Positions 43,258 to 50,429 of a DNA stretch of 64,000 bases are shown here, piece after piece. Location: positions 682,001 to 746,000 of the forward strand of contig JADJPO010000001.1 of the NCBI GenBank assembly GCA_016713225.1, given 5' to 3'. The translations under genes and the position numbers were made by a program. Under the pieces are notes generated by a model that was given only the letters and a program-made list of their open reading frames with translations, was not told the DNA's origin and searched no databases. The stretch comes from Kineosporiaceae bacterium (GTDB taxonomy: Bacteria > Actinomycetota > Actinomycetes > Actinomycetales > Kineosporiaceae). Every line of letters starts with the position of its first letter. The stretch's first letter is position 1.

Positions 43258-44019
43258 TCAGCCCGCCACCGCCGACGGCGTCCGTCCGGCTGATCGTGAG
43301 GGGGAGCCGGAAGGGGTCGGCGGTGGCGGTGTCGGGGGCACCGGGGGGTCGACGGGGGCCTCCTGGCCGGTGGGTTCGAAGGTGTCGAACACGGCGTTGA
43401 GGTGGCAGGTCTCGAAGGAGGTGATCGGGCCGGAGGTGATCAGGGTGATCACCGTCTTACCCGGGGTGATCAGCGATCGGCTCCTGATCCGGGCGGCCAC
43501 GCGCGTGCCGCCGGCCAACTGGACGGAGCTCGTGATCTCTTGATCGACGCCGGAGGTGGCCCCGTGCGGCACGTCGGTCATGACCTCGTTACGCACCGGG
43601 GTGTCACCCGCCTCGAGCGTGGCGTTCCACATCGCGATCGCCGTCTGCGGGAAGGGTTGTGAGAACTGGGGCTGCTCCACCGTCTCGATCATGCAGAACG
43701 GTCCTGCGGGTGCCACGGCGTGACGCCAGCGACGGGTATGGGTGCCGTCCTGCGAGCGCACGCGATCGACGTCCAGGATGAATCGCGGTGACGCCGGCAG
43801 GCTGAAGCGCAGCGCTGCACCCGAGGTCATGGTGCCGTCGTAGCCCGCCGATCGGGTGGCCACCGTGCCGGCGGGGGAGCTCGCCGTGGCGGGCGTGACG
43901 GCCGGCGATCCGGGCGTGGCGGCCGATCCCGCGTCGTCCGAGCAGGCGCTCAGGCCGGACGACGCGGCGAGGCTCAGGGCGAGCAGGGCCACCGCGCGCC
44001 GGACGATGTGAGCTCTCAC
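43258..44019 (-). CDS. Putative lipoprotein of the Tad accessory operon
   Basis: A 253-residue protein. GTG 44019 is chosen because it overlaps the stop of the upstream gene (GTGA). Basic N-terminus, hydrophobic core and lipobox GLSAC with Cys26. A Ser/Thr/Ala/Pro linker (about 30-65) precedes a domain of about 150 residues (ALRFSLPASPRFILDVDRVRS, FCMIETVEQPQF, VDQEITSSVQLAGGTRVAARI), with two Cys. A Pro-rich tail follows. Function unknown; the operon places it with the large pseudopilin-like protein. Confidence 0.65.
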   Translation of the reverse strand: MRAHIVRRAVALLALSLAASSGLSACSDDAGSAATPGSPAVTPATASSPAGTVATRSAGYDGTMTSGAALRFSLPASPRFILDVDRVRSQDGTHTRRWRHAVAPAGPFCMIETVEQPQFSQPFPQTAIAMWNATLEAGDTPVRNEVMTDVPHGATSGVDQEITSSVQLAGGTRVAARIRSRSLITPGKTVITLITSGPITSFETCHLNAVFDTFEPTGQEAPVDPPVPPTPPPPTPSGSPSRSAGRTPSAVAG

Positions 44020-45497
44020 TGCGAGCACTGCTCCCACGTCACGAAGCCTTGGCCGGGCTGGAAGTAGGCGGCCCGGTCGACCGATCGGTCCTGGGTGCTG
44101 ACGCCGCCCTCGATCCCGAAGCCGATGCCCTCACCGCCTTCGACACCGCCGGAGAGCCCGCCGTCGTTCTGCGAGTACAGGACGACGCCGAGGGTGGTTC
44201 CCGGGGCACCGTCCTCGAAGAGGCGGTACATCCCTGTCAATCCGGTCACCGGGTCCACGCTACCGGTGCCGTCGTTCATCAGGACCGGGACTCCGATGGA
44301 GTGCAGCCCGTCGGCCACCACATCGCGATTGTTCCCCTGGGTCAGGTCGACCCTCATCTGCAGCGTCCCCGCCTTGCCGCCCCCGATGGACAGGTCGCCG
44401 GCTCCCGTGGTGCCCTTCGGCACGGCAGGGGTGAGCGGTGTGGCCGGTTGACCCTTCTCGCCGCCCGTCGCCCCGAGCCCGAGCTGGCCGGTGAGGGTGC
44501 CGGTGGCGTCCAGCGTGGCGGAGATGGCCTTGCCGGTGTCGTCGTACTCGATCCCCACGACCACCTCGGAGCTGTCCCCGATCGTGCCGGACACCGTCTC
44601 GAACACCCCGAGCTGAGCCGCCGCCTCGGAACTCACCTGGAGGTAGACGGTGCGGGTCTCGCCCCGGGCCGGGACGGAACCATCGGCGCTGGCGGGGGTC
44701 GCCGACTTGACCTTGACGCCGAGCAGGGCGGTCACCGAGCCGTTTCCGGTCAGCGCGGCCACGCCCGCCTTGCCCTCGGCGGTTCCCGAGACCAAAGCAC
44801 CTCCGGCGTAGAAGGTCTCGGTCGGTGGGGGCGGGTCATAGCTGACGCCATCGATCTTGTCGAGCAGCTTCTTGCCGAATCCGAAGGGATCGAAGGGGCC
44901 GACGACGGCGCGCTTGGCGGGTTCGTCACGGGCGGCTGTGAGGAAGTCCCGCGCGGCCTGCTCGGTGGGGAACTCGTACTTGGCCCCGGCACTGCCGGTG
45001 AGGGCAGCCGTCACCGACGCCTTCAACCCCTCGCCGAGGTCACCCACACCGGCCGACTCGCCGAAGATCGCCTTGGCACCGAGGTGCCCTTCGCCCTCCT
45101 GCTGAACGAACCAGTGGGTCTTGCCGGAGCTGTCCACCGTCTTGGTCAGGGTCAGCTTGCCGCTGCCTCCCACGTTCACGCTGAAGACGGTGACATCGGC
45201 CTTGATCTGTTCGCTGTGGCTGAGGGTGGTGCATTCCTCGGGAACGTGCGAGATGGCCGTGGTGCCGGCGCTGCAACTCTGGCCGGCGATCCGGCAGATC
45301 AGCACCCTGATGTCGTCGGCGAGCTGCCCACCGAGGCCGCTGGGGGCCAGCACGCCGATGATCAGCGCGATGACCACGAGGATGCCCATCAGCTCCGATG
45401 AGGTCTGTCCCTGGTCGCGGCGATCGGGCTGATGCTCCCGGTCGAGCCGGACGACGTTCCAGGGACGTTCCATGCTCGGCATCCTGGAGTCCTGCAA
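44016..45497 (-). CDS. Large exported protein with a Flp-type prepilin signal
   Basis: A 493-residue protein. A 30-residue charged leader ends in Gly30, followed by QTSSELMGILVVIALIIGVL: Gln at +1, Glu at +5 and a hydrophobic helix, nearly the same as in the Flp pilin (QTAAEYMGILVVVAV). Unlike pilins, about 440 residues follow. They are Gly/Thr-rich and probably beta-structured, with CxxC-like Cys near 68-75, ECTTLSHSEQ near 87 and a C-terminal GQGFVTWEQCSQ. The C-terminus and the CTTLSHS region match the 441-aa protein at 46580-47905. It may be processed by prepilin peptidase and sit on or in the pilus as a tip or adhesin (inference). Confidence 0.75.
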   Translation of the reverse strand: MQDSRMPSMERPWNVVRLDREHQPDRRDQGQTSSELMGILVVIALIIGVLAPSGLGGQLADDIRVLICRIAGQSCSAGTTAISHVPEECTTLSHSEQIKADVTVFSVNVGGSGKLTLTKTVDSSGKTHWFVQQEGEGHLGAKAIFGESAGVGDLGEGLKASVTAALTGSAGAKYEFPTEQAARDFLTAARDEPAKRAVVGPFDPFGFGKKLLDKIDGVSYDPPPPTETFYAGGALVSGTAEGKAGVAALTGNGSVTALLGVKVKSATPASADGSVPARGETRTVYLQVSSEAAAQLGVFETVSGTIGDSSEVVVGIEYDDTGKAISATLDATGTLTGQLGLGATGGEKGQPATPLTPAVPKGTTGAGDLSIGGGKAGTLQMRVDLTQGNNRDVVADGLHSIGVPVLMNDGTGSVDPVTGLTGMYRLFEDGAPGTTLGVVLYSQNDGGLSGGVEGGEGIGFGIEGGVSTQDRSVDRAAYFQPGQGFVTWEQCSQ

Positions 45498-45510
45498 GGG
45501 CCCGAACCCA

Positions 45511-45523
45511 GGGCCCGCGGGCC
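45511..45523. repeat. GGGCCCGCGGGCC palindrome between operon genes
   Basis: A GC palindrome (GGCCCGCGGGCC core) in the 63-bp spacer between the zinc-ribbon gene and the pseudopilin-like gene, flanked by further GGGCCC half-sites (from 45498 and to 45537). Related palindromes lie at 39186-39199 and 53124-53137. It could be an attenuator within this operon. Confidence 0.4.
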
Positions 45524-45560
45524 TGTTTGGGGGCCCGTGACGTCGTGCCGGTCGCGAGCC

Positions 45561-46583
45561 TCAGCCGGACAGTCGATCGGGCGATGTGGAGGTCAGCGGG
45601 CCGGGCAGGGTGTCGGCGCAGAACGGGCAGGTGCGTACCGGGGCCGCCAGAGGCTCGTCGCACCAATGGCACGGCCATGCCTCCACCGGCGGCAGCTGAT
45701 CGGCCACCCACCCCACGAGGTCTTGTGGCATGGCCACCACCTCGGTGGCCTCCGGGTCGCCCCACTGCCGTGACGGCGACATCGTCGTGACCAGTCGGCT
45801 GGGGGCGTCCGTGGGCAGACCGGCCCGTTCGAGCACTCCCACCGGCACCTCGCGGGGGCCGAGCACCCCGACCACGATGCCCAGCCGGGGATCGTGGTCG
45901 GGCCGGACCAGGCCCACGTTGGCCGGGCGGACGACGCCCTGCCCGTTGAGCCAGATGAGGTTCGGTTCCGGTGAGGACTGGACGGCGAACACGCGTCGTC
46001 CCGGCAGGTAGGAACGCATGTGGTGGCTCACCGTGACGGCGGGGTGGTCGAGCCGGGCAACCGACCGCAGCAGGACGACGTGCAGCAGCTGGCGGCTCAA
46101 CGCCGGCAGCCGCTCGATCACCTCCGCCACGGGGCGGTTGAGGCGTGAGGTGAGCAGCACCTGCCCGATCAGGGCGATGGCCACCTGCATCGCGGCTCCG
46201 CTCCCGATCGGCACCACGGCGATCCGTGAGCGATACAACCCGCGAGCCTGGCCGGCGAGGGCGGCCACGGTGGCGTACTCGGCGGGGTCGCAGATCACCA
46301 CGAGTCGGCGATCGCCGGCGCTGAGCGCAGCAAGGGCGGCGACCCGGTCGACGACCGGCAGGGCCAGCAGCGGGCCGGTGGAGCCGGTCGAATCCGGCCA
46401 GATCGCGGGGTCCGAGGCCACGACATAGTCATACGGCCCGGGTGGGCGGCCCGACGGCAGCGGCGGCGGGATCGACCCCGAGACAGGGTCCGGCGCACGT
46501 GCCGGAGAGGGGTGGGCGGTCAGGTGGGTGCGGATGCTGGGCCGGGAGTCGGTCCGAGCTGCCGGGTCGAGGTGGTGAGTCAT
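45561..46583 (-). CDS. Protein with C-terminal zinc ribbon, Tad accessory operon
   Basis: A 340-residue soluble protein. ATG 46583 (MTHHLDPAAR) is chosen because it overlaps the stop of the upstream gene (ATGA). Residues 1-55 are Pro-rich. An alpha/beta-like region of about 230 residues follows (DRRLVVICDPAEYATVAALAG, SRIAVVPIGSGAAMQVAIALIGQVLL, LLHVVLLRSVARL, LGIVVGVLGPREV). A double CxxC zinc ribbon (Cys305, 308, 319, 322) lies at the end. The absence of a signal suggests a cytoplasmic role between two exported paralogues. Not recognised as a known family. Confidence 0.65.
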   Translation of the reverse strand: MTHHLDPAARTDSRPSIRTHLTAHPSPARAPDPVSGSIPPPLPSGRPPGPYDYVVASDPAIWPDSTGSTGPLLALPVVDRVAALAALSAGDRRLVVICDPAEYATVAALAGQARGLYRSRIAVVPIGSGAAMQVAIALIGQVLLTSRLNRPVAEVIERLPALSRQLLHVVLLRSVARLDHPAVTVSHHMRSYLPGRRVFAVQSSPEPNLIWLNGQGVVRPANVGLVRPDHDPRLGIVVGVLGPREVPVGVLERAGLPTDAPSRLVTTMSPSRQWGDPEATEVVAMPQDLVGWVADQLPPVEAWPCHWCDEPLAAPVRTCPFCADTLPGPLTSTSPDRLSG

Positions 46584-47905
46584 GTGGTGTCCCCGCATTC
46601 CTGCCATTTGACGAAGCCGGTTCCTCGCGCCAGGTAGTAATCGCCCGCAGGCAGCCCTCCGGCGATGTTCAAATGGCCGCGCAGCCCGAGCTCCGTGGTC
46701 GGCCGGTTCACCGATGATGTCCTACGGAAGGTGCTGATCGTGACCGTTGTGCCCCGTGGTGTCTGATCGAGAGCCCGATACAGACCCGATCGTGGACGCA
46801 GTGACGACTGCGCCCGCACCGCCCGCGCGATGGCCGCCGGCCGGGCGCCGCTGCGCTCCTCCAGCGAGACGAGGCTGGTCCAGCTCGCCGGATGCGGCAG
46901 CCCCGCCAGTCGCTCGAGGGCCGCTCGCAGGTCGGCGGTGCCATCGGTGGCCAGGTCCAGGTCGATGATCATCTTGGCGGGGAAGAGAGCGAGTGGCTCG
47001 GGGCGGGGCAGCAGAGCGGCCAAGGGTGCAGGACCTGCCGCAGCGCCCGTCGGATCCAGCCCTGCGGCGAGCAGGCCGGTGATCTCGACCGTCTCGCGCA
47101 GGGGGATCCCCGCGGCGGTGTGGGTGGTGGACATCAACACCCGGCCCGCCGCCTTCTCGCTGCCCAGTCCCATCGCCACCGCTGCCCGCCAGTCCAACTC
47201 GCGCACCAGGGTCCGCACCGGTTCCCCGGCCGGGGAGAGGTGATCGCTGATCTGAACCAGTGCAGCGGGGGTGGTGGGCTGGGTCGCGGCGGCGCCGTCC
47301 TTGGCCTCGGCCACGGTGTCGACCGCGCCGCCGAGCAGGGCAATCTGCTCTCGCGGGGTGGGTGGGTCGATCCGATGGCCATCGATCGCCACACCCAGCC
47401 AGGCGGCCACCCCGCTGCCGTCGGCTGCTGCCAGGCGCTGCCGCAGCGGTTCACGCAACACCTCCGTCACGTAGTTCCGGGCGGTGTCCTCATCGGCGAA
47501 ACTTCGGATGGTGGCTCGCCCGGGCGAGGTTCCCGGCTCGTCCACGTGCCAGGTCACCACCGCGTTGGTGTCGATCGCCCGGCTGAGGACGACCCCCCCG
47601 GCGGGGCCGATCCGATCGGAGAACAGCACGGTGTCGTCGGCCACCGGATCGGAGTGACTGATCACGGTGCAGCGGCCCAGATCCGCCGCCGGGGGAATGA
47701 AGGGATCGCAGCCGTCAGGGCCTGATCCGCATGCCGCGTTCCGGACCGCGCGGCCGGCGGGAACCACGACGCTCACCGTCGTCCCGATCGCGGTCAGCGC
47801 AACGGCGGCGACCACGAGCAGGCGTCCGGGAGTGGCCGGCTGGCCGCCGGTGGGGTCACCGAAGGCCGGACGCAGCAACGCGGAGAGGGTGGGCAGTCGC
47901 CTCAT
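46580..47905 (-). CDS. Exported paralogue of the pseudopilin-like protein
   Basis: A 441-residue protein with an N-terminal transmembrane segment (about 28-50) but no prepilin motif; the preceding GGQPATP lacks the Glu. After the helix come a Cys pair (near 59-66) and CTVISHSDPVADDTVLFSD, which parallels CTTLSHSEQIKADVTVFS of the 493-aa protein. The C-terminus ARGTGFVKWQECGD parallels GQGFVTWEQCSQ. So the two proteins share their start-of-domain and end-of-domain signatures. It is the first gene of the minus-strand operon. Function unknown; possibly a membrane-held partner or decoy of the prepilin-like version. Confidence 0.7.
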   Translation of the reverse strand: MRRLPTLSALLRPAFGDPTGGQPATPGRLLVVAAVALTAIGTTVSVVVPAGRAVRNAACGSGPDGCDPFIPPAADLGRCTVISHSDPVADDTVLFSDRIGPAGGVVLSRAIDTNAVVTWHVDEPGTSPGRATIRSFADEDTARNYVTEVLREPLRQRLAAADGSGVAAWLGVAIDGHRIDPPTPREQIALLGGAVDTVAEAKDGAAATQPTTPAALVQISDHLSPAGEPVRTLVRELDWRAAVAMGLGSEKAAGRVLMSTTHTAAGIPLRETVEITGLLAAGLDPTGAAAGPAPLAALLPRPEPLALFPAKMIIDLDLATDGTADLRAALERLAGLPHPASWTSLVSLEERSGARPAAIARAVRAQSSLRPRSGLYRALDQTPRGTTVTISTFRRTSSVNRPTTELGLRGHLNIAGGLPAGDYYLARGTGFVKWQECGDTT

Positions 47906-48070
47906 GACCCCCCTTCGCGCTGGTGCGGTGGCTGGATCACCGTGGGCTACCGTGCTGGCCGGAGGCTACCAAGCCCGTGCTCGGCCGTGGGGCACGGGTA
48001 CTGCGCAGCGTCAGGGGCGGTGGCTTTCGGGTGCCCGCCGCGGGGGCGGGGTGACCGGAGGTGAGGGACG

Positions 48071-48400
48071 ATGATGGCGACGTTGGTGGTCGACGGCCGG
48101 GACATCGCGCACGTGGAGCACGCGCGGTCGTTTCGGGCGCGCAGCAAGGGACTGCTGGGGCGAACCGGCGTCGCGACGGGGCTGGCGCTCGAGCCCGCGA
48201 GCTCGGTCCACACCTTCGGTATGGCCTTCGCCATCGACGTGGCCTACGTGGCGCGGTCGGGCCGGGTGCTGGCTGTCACCACGATGGTGCCGGGGCGGCT
48301 CGGGCTGCCGCGGTGGCGCTGCCGCTGGATTCTCGAGACCGAGGCCGGCCGGATGGCGGAGTGGGGGATCCGCCCCGGAGCGGTGGTTTCGCTGAGCTGA
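48071..48400 (+). CDS. DUF192 protein
   Basis: A 109-residue protein from ATG 48071 (or 48074), with GAGGTGAGGGACG upstream. The DUF192 core is clear: RSKGLLGRTG, VHTFGMAFAIDVAYVARSGRVLAV and the closing GIRPGAVVSLS. The family is small, beta-barrel-like and uncharacterised. Genes of this family are often found beside Tad loci in actinobacteria, so its location fits. No signal peptide is evident. Divergent from the accessory operon. Confidence 0.85.
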   Translation: MMATLVVDGRDIAHVEHARSFRARSKGLLGRTGVATGLALEPASSVHTFGMAFAIDVAYVARSGRVLAVTTMVPGRLGLPRWRCRWILETEAGRMAEWGIRPGAVVSLS

Positions 48401-48443
48401 CGGCGCAGCCGGACTCAGCGGTCCCCGAGCCGACCCGGGCGGC

Positions 48444-50033
48444 TCAGAGACCGGCGAGCACCTGGGCCAGGAGAATCTTGACGATCATGGCGGCGGGGTA
48501 GACCAGGGCGTATCCGATGGCCACCCGGTTGTCGAAGCCCGAGCGTTCGTTGGCGAAGGCGAGCACCGCGGGCTGGGTCTGCGCGCCCGCCAGGATGCCG
48601 GCGACCTTCTCGGCGTCCAGTCGGTGCACCAGCCGCCCGACCACGAGCAGGGACACCGCGACCATCGTGGTGACCACCAGGCCGACCACGGCGATGCGCC
48701 AGCCGAGGCTGGAGGTGACGGCGGCGGTGAACGAGCCGCCGGCGCGCATGCCGGCATAGGCGAGGAAGGCCAGCATCCCGAAGTTCGACAGCGCCGAGGC
48801 CGCCGAGTGACCGAGGGTGGTGACCAGCGGCCCGACGCGTCCGACGCGTCCGAAGATCAGACCCATGATGAGGGTGCCGCCGGCGGCGCCGATCTCGAAA
48901 CCGCCTCCGGGCAGCGGGATGTGGACCAGGCCCACCAGGATGCCCAGCGTGATGCCGAGGGCGAGGCCGACCGGGTTGATGTCGGACAGGCCGCGCTCGG
49001 AATCGCCCAGGTGGCGGGCGATGTCGGGCATCTGCGGGGTCGGGACCACCACGCGCAACCGGTCGCCCAGCTGCATCACCAGGTCATCGGTCGCCACCAT
49101 GTCCATGTCGCCCCGGCGAACGCGCGAGACCGCGGCGCCGAACTTCTCGCCCAGGTCGAGGTCGGCCAGGGTATGGCCGGCCAGGGAGCGGTTCGACAAC
49201 GTGATGCGCCGCGAGTCCAGGTTGTGGCGGTTGCCGACGATGTCGTGCGAGGAGGCGTGTCCGAGTTCGCGGGCCACCTGCGTGACCACGTCCTTGGGAC
49301 CCACGATGGACACCAGGTCGTCGTGCTCGAGCCGCTCCTCGTCCTCGGCGACCAGGATCGGGCTGGTCTCGCCGTGGCGGATCCGTGAGAACAGCACGGT
49401 GCCACCGAACCGCTCGACGATCTCGCTCATCCGCGGCCGGTCGGTGCGTTCGACGCGCACGGTGAGGTTGGTCAGGGTGCTCGGCCCGGAGTCGGTGCTG
49501 CCCCGGTGCCGCAGGGTCCAGGCGGTGGCGAGCATCATGCCGGCCACGCCCCACAGGTAGCTGATCGAGTAGCCGACGGTGGTCGCGGCGGCGTCCCCCG
49601 ATCGTTCGGTGGCCGCGGCCAGGGCGGGGGTGTTGGTGAGCGAACCGGCGAAGGTGCCGGCGATGGTGGCCACCGGTAGGTCGAGCCAGAGCCCGATGGC
49701 TGCCGTGATCGCCGCCCCGACGGCCAGGATCGAGGTGACGGTGACGATGGGCGCCCACCCGGTGCGCAGTGCGGCGAAGAACGTGGGACCGCTGATCACG
49801 CCGACGGTGTAGGTGAACATCACCAGGCCGAGCGTGCCGACGGTTTCGGGGACGCTGAGCTTGACGCCGTTCGCGGCGGCGACCGCGCCCAGGGCGATCG
49901 CGGTGAACAGCACCGCCGCCGGGCCGATCTGGACGTCGGCGATCCGGACGGTGCCCAGGGCCGAGCCCAGGGCGAACAGCAGGAACACCAGGACGAGGGG
50001 CTGGTGGGCGAGGAACTCGAGTGCGGTGTGCAC
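48444..50033 (-). CDS. AAE-family (aspartate:alanine exchanger) transporter
   Basis: A 529-residue membrane protein. GTG 50033 is chosen because family members begin at the same point (LEFLAHQPLVLVFLLFALG, then IGPAAVLF). The two halves contain GTFAGSLTNTPALAAA and GGGFEIGAAGGTLIMGLIFGR. Two RCK_C/TrkA-C ligand domains (about 180-350) lie between them (FSRIRHGETSPILVAEDEERLEHDDLVSIVG). Members exchange aspartate/alanine or export dicarboxylates; the substrate here is unknown. Upstream Met codons at 50117 and 50114 are alternatives. Confidence 0.88.
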   Translation of the reverse strand: MHTALEFLAHQPLVLVFLLFALGSALGTVRIADVQIGPAAVLFTAIALGAVAAANGVKLSVPETVGTLGLVMFTYTVGVISGPTFFAALRTGWAPIVTVTSILAVGAAITAAIGLWLDLPVATIAGTFAGSLTNTPALAAATERSGDAAATTVGYSISYLWGVAGMMLATAWTLRHRGSTDSGPSTLTNLTVRVERTDRPRMSEIVERFGGTVLFSRIRHGETSPILVAEDEERLEHDDLVSIVGPKDVVTQVARELGHASSHDIVGNRHNLDSRRITLSNRSLAGHTLADLDLGEKFGAAVSRVRRGDMDMVATDDLVMQLGDRLRVVVPTPQMPDIARHLGDSERGLSDINPVGLALGITLGILVGLVHIPLPGGGFEIGAAGGTLIMGLIFGRVGRVGPLVTTLGHSAASALSNFGMLAFLAYAGMRAGGSFTAAVTSSLGWRIAVVGLVVTTMVAVSLLVVGRLVHRLDAEKVAGILAGAQTQPAVLAFANERSGFDNRVAIGYALVYPAAMIVKILLAQVLAGL

Positions 50034-50210
50034 AGGGATCAGAGCTTCCTGACGGTGCGACGGGGCGGCGGGGCCCAAGGCCGGCCGCGTCGTCGTGGTC
50101 CGGCCCGAGTCCATCATGACACCGTTGTCATGTCGATGGCGGGTCGCACGTCCCGTCGGCGCGTCCCCGTGGCACATGAGGGACCACCGTCCCCCGGCGG
50201 CAAGCCCACC

Positions 50211-50318
50211 CCCAACCCGCTCATGCTCCGCAGCTGACCGCTCGTGCTCCGCAGCTGACGCTTTTCAGCAGCCAATCCGGCGTGCGAGCCGTCACCTGCG
50301 GAGCATGAGCAGGTTGGG
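50211..50318. repeat. 108-bp repeat element, copy B (upstream of clpB)
   Basis: Segments: a 23-bp arm (50211-50233), a 21-bp unit (50234-50254), 41 bp of diverged centre (50255-50295) and a 23-bp arm (50296-50318). The outer arms are inverted repeats with one mismatch. It matches the reverse complement of copy A (25637-25744), with the same total length. It ends 26 bp before the HAIR site of clpB. Confidence 0.8.
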
Positions 50319-50340
50319 TCAGGTCGGCCCAGGTGAGAGA

Positions 50341-50365
50341 TAGAATTGAGTGGAACAGACTCAAC
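50341..50365 (+). promoter_or_regulatory. HAIR operator and -10 of clpB
   Basis: ATTGAGT (50345-50351), N7, ACTCAAC (50359-50365) is an HspR-associated inverted repeat. TAGAAT (50341-50346), a good -10 hexamer, overlaps its left edge, so HspR would cover the transcription start. A 26-base stretch here aligns with the dnaK operator region. Confidence 0.85.
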
Positions 50366-50429
50366 TCTGAGAGCGTTGCTTTCCGTGCAAGCAGATCGCA
50401 CGCGCTGTACATCGGAGGACACTCATCTC

